Shown: positions 54,201 through 61,928 of the stretch, piece by piece
Numbering within the stretch: position 1 is the stretch's first letter
How the letters are laid out: each line of letters opens with the position of its first letter
DNA from: Janthinobacterium rivuli
Lineage (GTDB): Bacteria; Pseudomonadota; Gammaproteobacteria; Burkholderiales; Burkholderiaceae_D
Assembly (NCBI RefSeq): GCF_029690045.1
Contig: NZ_CP121464.1
Span: 5,022,001 to 5,086,000 of the forward strand
Direction of reading: 5' to 3'
DNA: 64,000 nt
The notes under the pieces: model-generated
What the model was told of the DNA's origin: nothing
The model's database searches: none
What the model saw: only the letters and a program-made list of their open reading frames with translations
Program-made: the position numbers and the translations under genes

Positions 54201-55715
54201 TTGCTTACGCCCCCCTTCATCGCCTCCTCCCGCTTCGACGATCCACGCCTGGCGTTGGAACAAGTGCAAGCCATTTACCGCAGCAGCATCGAACACTTGC
54301 GCGATGCGCTGCAGCGCTTTGTCGCCGGCGAAGACATGCACGAGCGCGTGCGCGCCTGCTACCCCTTCGTGCGCATCCAGACGGACACCGTGGCGCGCGC
54401 CGACTCGCCGCTGGCCTACGGTTTTGTCGCCGGTCCCGGCGTGTTTGAAACCACCCTGACGCGCCCCGACCTGTTTGGCGATTACTACCTGGACCAATTC
54501 ACCCTGCTGCTGAAAAACCATAACAGCGGCCAGAAGGTGCACCTGGAAGTGGGCGTCAGCGCCCAGCCCATCCCCGTGCATTTCTCCTTCGCCGAGCATG
54601 ACCATATCGAAGGCAATATGGATGCGGGCCGCCGCCTGGCCATGCGCGACCTGTTCGACCTGCCCGACCTGTCGGCCATGGACGACGGCATCGCCAACGG
54701 CACGCACGAACCGGCGCATGGCGAAGCGCAGCCGCTGTCGCTGTTCACGGGCCCGCGCGTCGATTATTCGCTGCAGCGCCTGCGCCATTACAGCGGCACC
54801 TCGCCGCAGCACTTCCAGAACTTCGTCCTGTTCACCAACTACCAGTTCTACATCGACGAATTCATCCGCCTGGGCCACGCCATGATGGACCGCGCGCCCG
54901 ACGCCGCCGCGCCCTCGGACGACGACGGCTACATCGCCTTTGTCGAACCGGGCAACGTCGTCACGCGCCGGGTCGGCCAGACGGTCGAGAGCGAGGATGC
55001 GCTGGGCGCCGCGCCGCCGCGCCTGCCGCAGATGCCCGCCTACCATTTGCTGCGCGCAGACGGCAGCGGCATCACCATGGTCAATATCGGCGTCGGTCCC
55101 GCCAACGCGAAAACTATCACCGACCATATCGCCGTGCTGCGTCCGCATGCCTGGCTGATGCTCGGTCATTGCGCCGGCTTGCGCACCACGCAAAGCCTGG
55201 GCGACTACGTGCTGGCGCATGCGTATGTGCGCGAAGACCACGTGCTCGACGAAGACTTGCCGCTGTGGGTGCCGATCCCTCCGCTGGCGGAAATCCAGCA
55301 GGCGCTGCAAACAGCCGTGGCGGAAATCACCCAGCTGACCGGGCATGATCTGAAACACATCATGCGCACGGGGACCGTGGCCAGCACCGACAACCGCAAC
55401 TGGGAACTGCTGCCGCAGCGCACACCGGAGCGCCGTTTCAGCCAGAGCCGCGCCATCGCGCTGGACATGGAAAGTGCGACGATTGCCGCCAATGGCTTCC
55501 GCTTCCGCGTCCCTTACGGCACCTTGCTGTGCGTCAGCGACAAGCCGCTGCACGGCGAAATCAAGCTGCCCGGCATGGCCAACCACTTCTACCGTGAACG
55601 GGTCGACCAGCACCTGCGCATCGGCATCCGCGCCGTGGAACTGCTGCGCCGCCAGGGCGTGGACCGACTGCACAGCCGCAAATTGCGCAGCTTTGCGGAA
55701 GTGGCGTTTCAATAG
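54201..55715 (+). CDS. amn: AMP nucleosidase
   Basis: 504 residues starting at TTG 54201, seven bases after AAGGAG; no ATG lies near. The N-terminal Amn domain has LARLRHY-like LQRLRHYSGTSP and FVLFTNYQFYIDEF, and the C-terminal nucleoside-phosphorylase fold has VNIGVGPANAKTI, LMLGHCAGLR and DMESATIAANGF. The enzyme splits AMP into adenine and ribose 5-phosphate. It is divergent from tetR; the operator lies in the shared gap. A hairpin follows the stop. Confidence 0.95.
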   Translation: MLTPPFIASSRFDDPRLALEQVQAIYRSSIEHLRDALQRFVAGEDMHERVRACYPFVRIQTDTVARADSPLAYGFVAGPGVFETTLTRPDLFGDYYLDQFTLLLKNHNSGQKVHLEVGVSAQPIPVHFSFAEHDHIEGNMDAGRRLAMRDLFDLPDLSAMDDGIANGTHEPAHGEAQPLSLFTGPRVDYSLQRLRHYSGTSPQHFQNFVLFTNYQFYIDEFIRLGHAMMDRAPDAAAPSDDDGYIAFVEPGNVVTRRVGQTVESEDALGAAPPRLPQMPAYHLLRADGSGITMVNIGVGPANAKTITDHIAVLRPHAWLMLGHCAGLRTTQSLGDYVLAHAYVREDHVLDEDLPLWVPIPPLAEIQQALQTAVAEITQLTGHDLKHIMRTGTVASTDNRNWELLPQRTPERRFSQSRAIALDMESATIAANGFRFRVPYGTLLCVSDKPLHGEIKLPGMANHFYRERVDQHLRIGIRAVELLRRQGVDRLHSRKLRSFAEVAFQ

Positions 55716-55724
55716 GAAGAAATA

Positions 55725-55753
55725 GCAAGCCGCCGCAAAAAGCGGCGGCTTGC
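55725..55753. terminator. Hairpin terminator between amn and the YkgJ-type gene
   Basis: GCAAGCCGCCGC (55725-55736) pairs perfectly with GCGGCGGCTTGC (55742-55753) over five A. On the minus strand a T-rich tract (TATTTCTTCC) follows, so it may end the leftward GTPase operon as well as amn. Confidence 0.75.
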
Positions 55754-55895
55754 AGAACAACGATCAAGGGCGGAAGCCAGTGCACGTTAACTGTCTAAGA
55801 CAGGTACGATACCGAAGAGAATCGACTGCTAATGTCTCCACCGGTCCATCCGTCTTCCTGCCACGTCATGGCAGTCCGACGGCCGTCTGCGCACA

Positions 55896-56159
55896 TTAAA
55901 GCGCGGCGCAAATATCAAGATTGATTTTGACGAATTCGCCCCATGTAAATTGCGTCGATAAATGTTGGAGGTAATACTCCTCGACGCGGCAGACAAGAGG
56001 CCGATCAGCATAGATCAAACATTGCTTGCCAGCCTCATCATAGTTGCGGCATACCCCATCCCCCCGGTCCAGCCACGCTGTTTCGGCGCTCTGATGCACA
56101 CGGCTACAGCACTTTCCACAGCCGCTACAAGGAAACGCTTGCCGATCAGAAGAAGGCAT
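55896..56159 (-). CDS. YkgJ-family cysteine-cluster protein
   Basis: 87 residues. The N-terminal FPCSGCGKCCSR and later CRNYDEAGKQCLIY and RPLVCRVEEYY give seven cysteines in the YkgJ/UPF0153 pattern, suggesting an Fe-S or zinc site. Its ATG shares one base with the stop of the GTPase gene (TGATG), so it is translated in step with it. It is the last gene of the five-gene operon. Function unknown; such proteins are usually orphans. Confidence 0.85.
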   Translation of the reverse strand: MPSSDRQAFPCSGCGKCCSRVHQSAETAWLDRGDGVCRNYDEAGKQCLIYADRPLVCRVEEYYLQHLSTQFTWGEFVKINLDICAAL

Positions 56160-57805
56160 CAGGCATCCGATACCTGTTGCTGAATTGCCAGCAATTGTCC
56201 AAGACGCTGGCTATTGGCTTGCTCGGTTTCATTGAAGCCATGACGCAGCATTTCAACCTGTGCGGCGATATTGGTAAAAAATTTCTCTACTTCCTTTGTC
56301 ATCGCTTCGCGCATGGACATTTCGAAACCATCCGCCAGCTCCAGCGCAAAGTCGTCTATTTGCTGTATCGCACGCTCGTTGGCCTGCTGCTGTTCAGCAT
56401 GCTGCTTACGCAAACTCTCTTCCTCGGGGTCCTTCGAAAACAGGCTGTACAACGTTTCCCCTACGGTGTACACAATGCCGACGTAGGGTATCCATTTTGA
56501 AGTCAGCTGCGCGGCCCATTTCTCCATGGTCTTGGCGCCGATTCCCTTCATCAGGGTCGGCATTACGTCCTTCACCAGCTTCAAGCCGCTAACGATATGT
56601 TCTGGCTTGGCCAGCGAGCCAATCTGATGCACGGCGCCCTTCAGCGCAGCGCTGTCAAAGCTACTGGCCGACGCCATTGCATCGTATTCCGGCCCTCCGC
56701 CAGCAGCGTCTATGTCGGGCAATTTCACCGTCTGCTGCGCAAGTACCAGGTGTGGCAATGCCGATTGCACTTCATCAATTTCATTTTCGATCGTGGCAAC
56801 AAAAGCCTGCACTTCATACGTCAATGTTGTACAAACATCCTCCGCAGCCTGCATCATCATCTTCTCGATCTGCGTCTGGCAATCGTCTGGCGAAGTACGA
56901 ATGCAAGCTTTGCTCTTGTCATGGATTCTTTGGCGCTGGCGGCTCAATTCACGTGCCATGCTGTGTGCCAGCCGCGACTTCTCCAGACCTACATTGCGTA
57001 GCAACTTATCATACTTTCTACCTGCGCCCGATTGCGCGCGGCCTTGCAGCAATTGCACATATTCTTGCAAAAACTGGCTCAATTGCAGCTTCAGGCGCCC
57101 GTAGATTTCATCGGACGAGATATTCTGCAGGAAAGCAATCAACTGCTTTTCAAGCATGGGCAAACCACTCAACTCCACCAGTTTGGGCTGCTCGTTCAAA
57201 TAGCCTTGCAATGCCCTCTTGGCATTGATCTTGACCATCGGAATGTCTTTCAATACATCGACGAGGCAACGCGCGGCAGCCAGTTCCTGCAGGCGCAGGC
57301 GTGTCTGATCCTTCAGACGGATGTAATCATTCTCTGGCAATGGTTTCTTTTCATTGAAGACCAGGAAAACCTGTTTTCCCTCCTGCACCAGATCCATCAA
57401 CACCTGCAAGGTTTTTAACTCTTCCGCAGTACCTAGTGGATCAACGACAAAAATAACGACATCAGCCTTGAGCATGTGTTCCCGCGTCACATTCTCGTGT
57501 TCAATCGGCGCGTCGACACCAGGCGTATCGAGAATGTCATATGTACGCCACGGATAGGCCGATACGCGATCAGTCAAAGGTACATCATCGGTAGCCGCCA
57601 CTTCCTTGCCAAGCAAGGCATTGATCAAGGTGCTCTTGCCGGCATTGTAAACGCCATAAATCATGATCACGGCATCGGCTTTTTTCTTTTTCTCTTCGAA
57701 TATATGTGCAATCGGGCCAAACTTTTCCAGCAGCTCACCCTGATCATTGACAAAAGCTTGCGCATCCTCGTAGGCCGATAATAATTGCTGTGTATTGATT
57801 ACCAT
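56159..57805 (-). CDS. Dynamin-like GTPase 1
   Basis: 548 residues. G1/P-loop GVYNAGKST (51-59), conserved T78 in VPLTDR (switch I), G3 DTPG (93-96) and a G4-like FNEKK (about 150) rather than the usual TKxD. The C-terminal two thirds are helical and coiled, with a hydrophobic stretch (about 440-465, WIPYVGIVYTVGE) that could act as a membrane-inserting paddle. This is the build of bacterial dynamin-like proteins. It follows GTPase 2 by 10 bp and is coupled to the YkgJ-type gene. Confidence 0.87.
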   Translation of the reverse strand: MVINTQQLLSAYEDAQAFVNDQGELLEKFGPIAHIFEEKKKKADAVIMIYGVYNAGKSTLINALLGKEVAATDDVPLTDRVSAYPWRTYDILDTPGVDAPIEHENVTREHMLKADVVIFVVDPLGTAEELKTLQVLMDLVQEGKQVFLVFNEKKPLPENDYIRLKDQTRLRLQELAAARCLVDVLKDIPMVKINAKRALQGYLNEQPKLVELSGLPMLEKQLIAFLQNISSDEIYGRLKLQLSQFLQEYVQLLQGRAQSGAGRKYDKLLRNVGLEKSRLAHSMARELSRQRQRIHDKSKACIRTSPDDCQTQIEKMMMQAAEDVCTTLTYEVQAFVATIENEIDEVQSALPHLVLAQQTVKLPDIDAAGGGPEYDAMASASSFDSAALKGAVHQIGSLAKPEHIVSGLKLVKDVMPTLMKGIGAKTMEKWAAQLTSKWIPYVGIVYTVGETLYSLFSKDPEEESLRKQHAEQQQANERAIQQIDDFALELADGFEMSMREAMTKEVEKFFTNIAAQVEMLRHGFNETEQANSQRLGQLLAIQQQVSDA

Positions 57806-57815
57806 ATTCGCTCTT

Positions 57816-59657
57816 TCAATTCATTTTGGTTTGATGCAGCAGTTTCTGCACTTGCTTGTCGAACGTAGCAATTTCGCCGGTCAAACCAGCGAGAATTTGC
57901 TCCACATCGCGATCCATCAAATGCCATAGGCGTGCGGCACTGGTGCGCATACATTCCTGCAATGCCTGGTTTGCGCTTGCCAGCGCCTTGTGGCGAATGT
58001 CCAGCCAATTATCACCGACAGTAATGACGATTTCGTCATATTGCGTACTGGCACTGTCACCCATCGCTCCGCCCACCCCACCGGCCAGGCTGGCGCCAAT
58101 TGCCGCGCCGGCGGGACCACCGAGAAGAAAGCCTGTCAGACCACCTAAGGCCGTACCAATCAAGGTATTGCGCTTGCGTGTGCCGCTGCGCACCTTGGCG
58201 ACCTTTTCAGTGGCTGTTTCAAGCTCAAAATCATGCAAGCGCACCAGCTCACTGTTGCTATACGTGGCATGCACTGCTTCATCGAAGCCACTCAAGACTT
58301 CGCTGAATATCCGGCCAAGCTGCTCAGCTGCAATTTCCTGGTAGCGGACATTGAGCGCCGCCTGGAAAGCGGCTAGCTGCCGCCTCATGTCAGCGGCGTC
58401 ATCACGCGCTCTGGCCCCCGTCTCAAAAAAATCGTCGATAAAGACGGCAAGCGCACTTTGTCCCTGCTGAATGCAGACATTCAGGCTATTCGACGACTTC
58501 GCCTTCAGATCTGTGAGCGGTTGCCGAAATCCGTCAATCAAGGCCTGGTAAGGTTGCAGGTCGTCGCTGCAACTTTGCAGGAAGTTCGAGAGATTGTTCA
58601 GTGGGGTACGGTGCTTGATGCGCAAGCCTTCCGACAGGCAAAGATCCGACAGCGCCCCGCACACATCACCCATGCCGCTGTCTTTGTAGGCATCCGCATC
58701 GTCGGCATGCAATTGCGCATAGCGGGCGGAAAAGGAAATGATGCCAACGTCCTCGAGTGACTGCCCGGGGTAGTTTTTTTCCAAGGCATCACGTACATAA
58801 GTACGCTGGCGCATCCGTCGATCCTCGTCCTTCATGACCCACGTCTGGACCAGGGATTCACCATCGTCGCCGAGTTCCTCCTCCATGTCGTCACTACCAG
58901 TCAACAGCAACAGTATTCTTTTCCCCTTGCCCAACAAATGGGCAATTTCAACGAGATCGCTTTCACGTCCAGCGGAATCTGACTTGATCGTATAGAGAAT
59001 GAGATCCGCATGTTCCACATAATCACGGGCCAGCTGCTCGTTCTGTATATTGAGCGAATGCATGCCAGGCGAGTCGACCCACGTCAGTCCCGGCAATGAG
59101 AAACCCTGAATGGAACTGGTGGCTTCGGTGGCGCCTACACGGAACTCGCGACGCAATTCAGCTTCTTTCTCACCGTCACCTCCAGCGACATCGGATTTCG
59201 CGTGCGAAAAAAAGCGTGGTTTTAGCGTATCTGCTACGAGATCCTTCTGTTCATCCGAAGGATCGGTGTCGCCCCACGCCATGTAATTGCCCAGCGAGCT
59301 TTTTCCCGACTTGACCTTGCCATTAACAAACACCAATAGGGAATCTTCAAAGTGGGCGCGAAAGGCAATTCCTTTTTCACGTCCCGCTACCTTGGCATCC
59401 CACGCGACACTGGTACGTTCCATCAGGTCAATAAACGCCATCACTTCTTCGCGAACGGGATTGTTTTCCGGCAAGCGCTTGCGAGTGGCATGCAAATCGC
59501 GGGAGATGCGCGTAATAAAATCACGACGGACTGCTTCGAATGCCGCCTCCACGTCCCGCGCATGTTGCAAAGAACCATCAAAACTATGTTTCAAGCTATC
59601 GAAGGAGTCGATCAGTTGCCGACGATTACGGGAAGTTTTTACTGCCGTTTTAGACAT
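57816..59657 (-). CDS. Dynamin-like GTPase 2 with glycine-zipper membrane segment
   Basis: 613 residues. A long helical N-terminus (1-105) precedes the GTPase domain: G1 GKVKSGKSS (113-121), G3 WVDSPGMH (about 195), and TGSDD as a G4-like motif. A helical stalk follows. Near residue 490-535 lies LIGTALGGLTGFLLGGPAGA with more Gly/Ala repeats, a hydrophobic glycine zipper likely to insert in membrane. It differs in sequence from GTPase 1 and the two may form a hetero-oligomer, as known for paired bacterial dynamins. It lies 9 bp after the anchor gene. Confidence 0.87.
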   Translation of the reverse strand: MSKTAVKTSRNRRQLIDSFDSLKHSFDGSLQHARDVEAAFEAVRRDFITRISRDLHATRKRLPENNPVREEVMAFIDLMERTSVAWDAKVAGREKGIAFRAHFEDSLLVFVNGKVKSGKSSLGNYMAWGDTDPSDEQKDLVADTLKPRFFSHAKSDVAGGDGEKEAELRREFRVGATEATSSIQGFSLPGLTWVDSPGMHSLNIQNEQLARDYVEHADLILYTIKSDSAGRESDLVEIAHLLGKGKRILLLLTGSDDMEEELGDDGESLVQTWVMKDEDRRMRQRTYVRDALEKNYPGQSLEDVGIISFSARYAQLHADDADAYKDSGMGDVCGALSDLCLSEGLRIKHRTPLNNLSNFLQSCSDDLQPYQALIDGFRQPLTDLKAKSSNSLNVCIQQGQSALAVFIDDFFETGARARDDAADMRRQLAAFQAALNVRYQEIAAEQLGRIFSEVLSGFDEAVHATYSNSELVRLHDFELETATEKVAKVRSGTRKRNTLIGTALGGLTGFLLGGPAGAAIGASLAGGVGGAMGDSASTQYDEIVITVGDNWLDIRHKALASANQALQECMRTSAARLWHLMDRDVEQILAGLTGEIATFDKQVQKLLHQTKMN

Positions 59658-59666
59658 TTGACTACC

Positions 59667-60266
59667 TTAAGAATGGGTCGCCATCGACAGCGACGCCTCA
59701 TATTCGAATTTGCGGATCTCATGCTTGAGCTTGATCAACTCTTCCTGTTCATATGCGAGCACCTCCAGGTTGGCAAGCGTGCGTGCAAGCGCTACGCCTC
59801 CCTCCAGGCGCACTGCATACACAGCAGCATAGAAATCCAGATTTTGTATCGTCGCATTCAAGTCTTCATCGGCGTCCAGCGAACGACGCAACAAATCTTC
59901 CACCTGCTTGTCCGGACTGACTGCAACGGGGGCCAAGCGATAACCAGATGCGGTCAGACGCGCTTTGAAAGACTCCTGACCAATCGCACTGGTTCTGACC
60001 CAGTCCTGCATCGAGTCAGCCAAATTACGGCCAATGTCCAAACCTTCATGCTGAAACAGGGCTCGGGCATCCGCCTGTCGTTTCGTCTTTTCTTCCCTCT
60101 CACGCTTTTCGGCCGCGATCTCATGGCGGCGGCGCTCCTCTGCCGTATTGCGACTATCGCTGCTACCGGACGAAGAGCTCGACTCGCTGCTTCCGCTCTT
60201 GACTGCCGTCGCGATTGCCCCCACTGCGCCCACGATCGCGGCGCCTATTAACCATGGCAGTGCCAT
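59667..60266 (-). CDS. Membrane-anchored coiled-coil protein of the GTPase operon
   Basis: 199 residues. A single Gly/Ala-rich hydrophobic helix (about 4-22, LIGAAIVGAVGAIATA) is followed by a Ser-rich tract, a highly charged coiled coil (about 42-70) and a helical C-terminus (about 85-199) ending in another coiled coil. I recognise no family. Lying between two GTPase genes (16 and 9 bp gaps), it is a candidate membrane adaptor for them. Confidence 0.82.
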   Translation of the reverse strand: MALPWLIGAAIVGAVGAIATAVKSGSSESSSSSGSSDSRNTAEERRRHEIAAEKREREEKTKRQADARALFQHEGLDIGRNLADSMQDWVRTSAIGQESFKARLTASGYRLAPVAVSPDKQVEDLLRRSLDADEDLNATIQNLDFYAAVYAVRLEGGVALARTLANLEVLAYEQEELIKLKHEIRKFEYEASLSMATHS

Positions 60267-60282
60267 TTCTGCTCCTCAAGTG

Positions 60283-61095
60283 CTAAATTCGTTCGAAAAA
60301 TGATGCCTTGGTATCGAGAAAAGCGCGCAATTGCCCGATTTGCTGATTAAAGCCAATAAAACCCTGACTAATTTGCGCTTGCAGGTGCAATTTTTCGCCA
60401 TGCAATTTCTGCTCCGCCAGCCCTATCGCATCGAGCAAGGTGCTCACTTCGTCCTGCATGCGCCGCCGACGTGAAGACATTGCTTTTGCAGCAAGGCTCT
60501 CCAGATGAACAAGAAGTTCAGGAATGCTGCTGCGCTCCACCAACACCTCTTGACTCTTGAGTTTTCCTGCTCGATACCGACTATTTGACACCTTGAAAAT
60601 GCTTGGCAAAAAATTCAATTCCGATTCACACTGTTCACCGATACGGCGCGCAATCGCATCGATTTTCATCGCATCTTCCTTGTCCATTTTTGTTAATACG
60701 ATAACAATATGCTTGGATGCGTGTTCACCGAACGATGAAACCAACGTTTGCAGAAAGCTGATTTCATTTGCTTCCAACTCACCCTGAGGCTGATGAACAA
60801 ACAATACGATATCGGCCTGACGTACTCCCGATGCGGCTTGAGTATCATCTTGATGATTCGCATCGAGGCCGGGAGTGTCGATGAAAATGCACCGTTCCCC
60901 GTCGAATTCCTTGTTTTCTGTCGTCTCGCGAATATCATTGGTCTTAAAAAACTCCACTTCAATATTGTTCGTTAACATATTCAACAATGAACTTTTACCG
61001 GAGTTCATCAGGCCATAGGCGACATAAACAGGCTTGAGATGATTTCTTTTTGCTGCGATTTCTTCGAACTGATGTCGAAAGTAAAACTTATCCAT
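60283..61095 (-). CDS. Dynamin-superfamily small GTPase 3
   Basis: 270 residues. G1 GLMNSGKSS (28-36), switch-I threonines near T58/T59, G3 DTPGLD (73-78) and a canonical G4 TKMD (about 134), followed by a basic helical C-terminus (about 195-260). It is shorter than the other two and lacks a hydrophobic paddle; the C-terminal helices resemble a shortened stalk. It is the first gene of the operon (promoter in 61096-61150). The 60 bases 60601-60660 have 29 G+C, low compared with the neighbouring genes. Confidence 0.87.
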   Translation of the reverse strand: MDKFYFRHQFEEIAAKRNHLKPVYVAYGLMNSGKSSLLNMLTNNIEVEFFKTNDIRETTENKEFDGERCIFIDTPGLDANHQDDTQAASGVRQADIVLFVHQPQGELEANEISFLQTLVSSFGEHASKHIVIVLTKMDKEDAMKIDAIARRIGEQCESELNFLPSIFKVSNSRYRAGKLKSQEVLVERSSIPELLVHLESLAAKAMSSRRRRMQDEVSTLLDAIGLAEQKLHGEKLHLQAQISQGFIGFNQQIGQLRAFLDTKASFFERI

Positions 61096-61455
61096 GAATA
61101 AAAATCCCAGGCTGATATACCTACAATGACAACATATATTGCAATTTAGAAATCAGGCAGTGTAAAGGATATTGCCCTCAAGAATCTCACCAATAATCAC
61201 CATCAGACTACATTCCTCCATGATCCATAAGCTTGCGACAAAGCGTGTCGCTACCAGCCCGATTTCCAGTCGAATAGAGAACATCATTATTACGTGCTCG
61301 AATGGACTTATGAGATGTATTGGGAAGGGCATGCAGACTGCACGGCGCCGTAAATGGAGAAGGGAATGACTGCAGATCCAGGGCAACTGGCAGCGACAAA
61401 GAATATGGAAAGTAAAACGGCGCCCTGAAGGCGCCGTTTTTGATTGTTGCATCGC
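61096..61455. other. Gene-free region upstream of the GTPase operon
   Basis: A 360-bp AT-rich stretch. It must carry the leftward promoter of the operon (TTGCAA with a following GTATAT at a spacing of about 18 bp on the minus strand, near 61114-61143, is a weak candidate) and ends in a bidirectional terminator at 61414-61441. A 99-codon open frame on the minus strand (61153-61452) runs through the terminator and lacks codon bias and a ribosome site, so I do not call it. Confidence 0.6.
61414..61441. terminator. Bidirectional Rho-independent terminator
   Basis: AAAACGGCGCC (61414-61424) pairs with GGCGCCGTTTT (61430-61440) over CTGAA; T-runs lie at the 3' side on both strands. It ends the leftward ABC-DUF1854 unit and isolates it from the GTPase operon. 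Confidence 0.92.
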
Positions 61456-61926
61456 TTACAGGAAGCGGTCGAGGATCTTCCGCGTCGTCTTGTCGATATT
61501 GAACATGTCGCGGATCAAAAAGTGGATGCCGTGGTTATCGGCGATCAAGAGCGACGCGGCGCCGATGCGGCGGATGTCTTCCTCGCCCTTCAGCACGAAC
61601 TGCGTCTCGCCGCGGTCCGTGTCGACATGCCAGGTGCATGGCGTGGCGAAGCTGGAAACGCTTTTCACGCGCGCGATCTCGGGCATGAATTCGCGCCCTT
61701 CCAGCTCTTCCTGCAGCAGGCTGCGCGCCAGTTCCGGCAAGGCGTCGATGTGGTCGATCCACGCCACTTCCTTGCCATTGCCCAGCACCAGCGAAATGCC
61801 TTCGTCCGGCGACTGGATGGGGAAGGCGCGCACGGGCGCCACGCCTTCAAAGACCTGGCCGTCCGCATCCGTCATCACCAGCTTGCCGAAGGTGTCGCGG
61901 CTTAATGTAAAAGTTGTACTGGCCAT
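61456..61926 (-). CDS. DUF1854 protein (cyanophycin-associated type)
   Basis: 156 residues, DUF1854. Typical stretches are GKEVAWIDHIDALP, EFMPEIARV and SLLIADNHGIHFLIRDM. DUF1854 genes are found beside the ABC exporter present directly upstream, and protein-family names link this pair with cyanophycin metabolism in beta-proteobacteria. No enzymatic motif is seen. The gap to the ABC gene is 2 bp. Confidence 0.88.
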   Translation of the reverse strand: MASTTFTLSRDTFGKLVMTDADGQVFEGVAPVRAFPIQSPDEGISLVLGNGKEVAWIDHIDALPELARSLLQEELEGREFMPEIARVKSVSSFATPCTWHVDTDRGETQFVLKGEEDIRRIGAASLLIADNHGIHFLIRDMFNIDKTTRKILDRFL

Positions 61927-61928
61927 GC

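Noticed and set aside
61153..61452. Open frame of 99 codons on the minus strand before the GTPase operon
   Set aside because: It begins within the bidirectional terminator, has no ribosome site, and its product has no recognisable feature.
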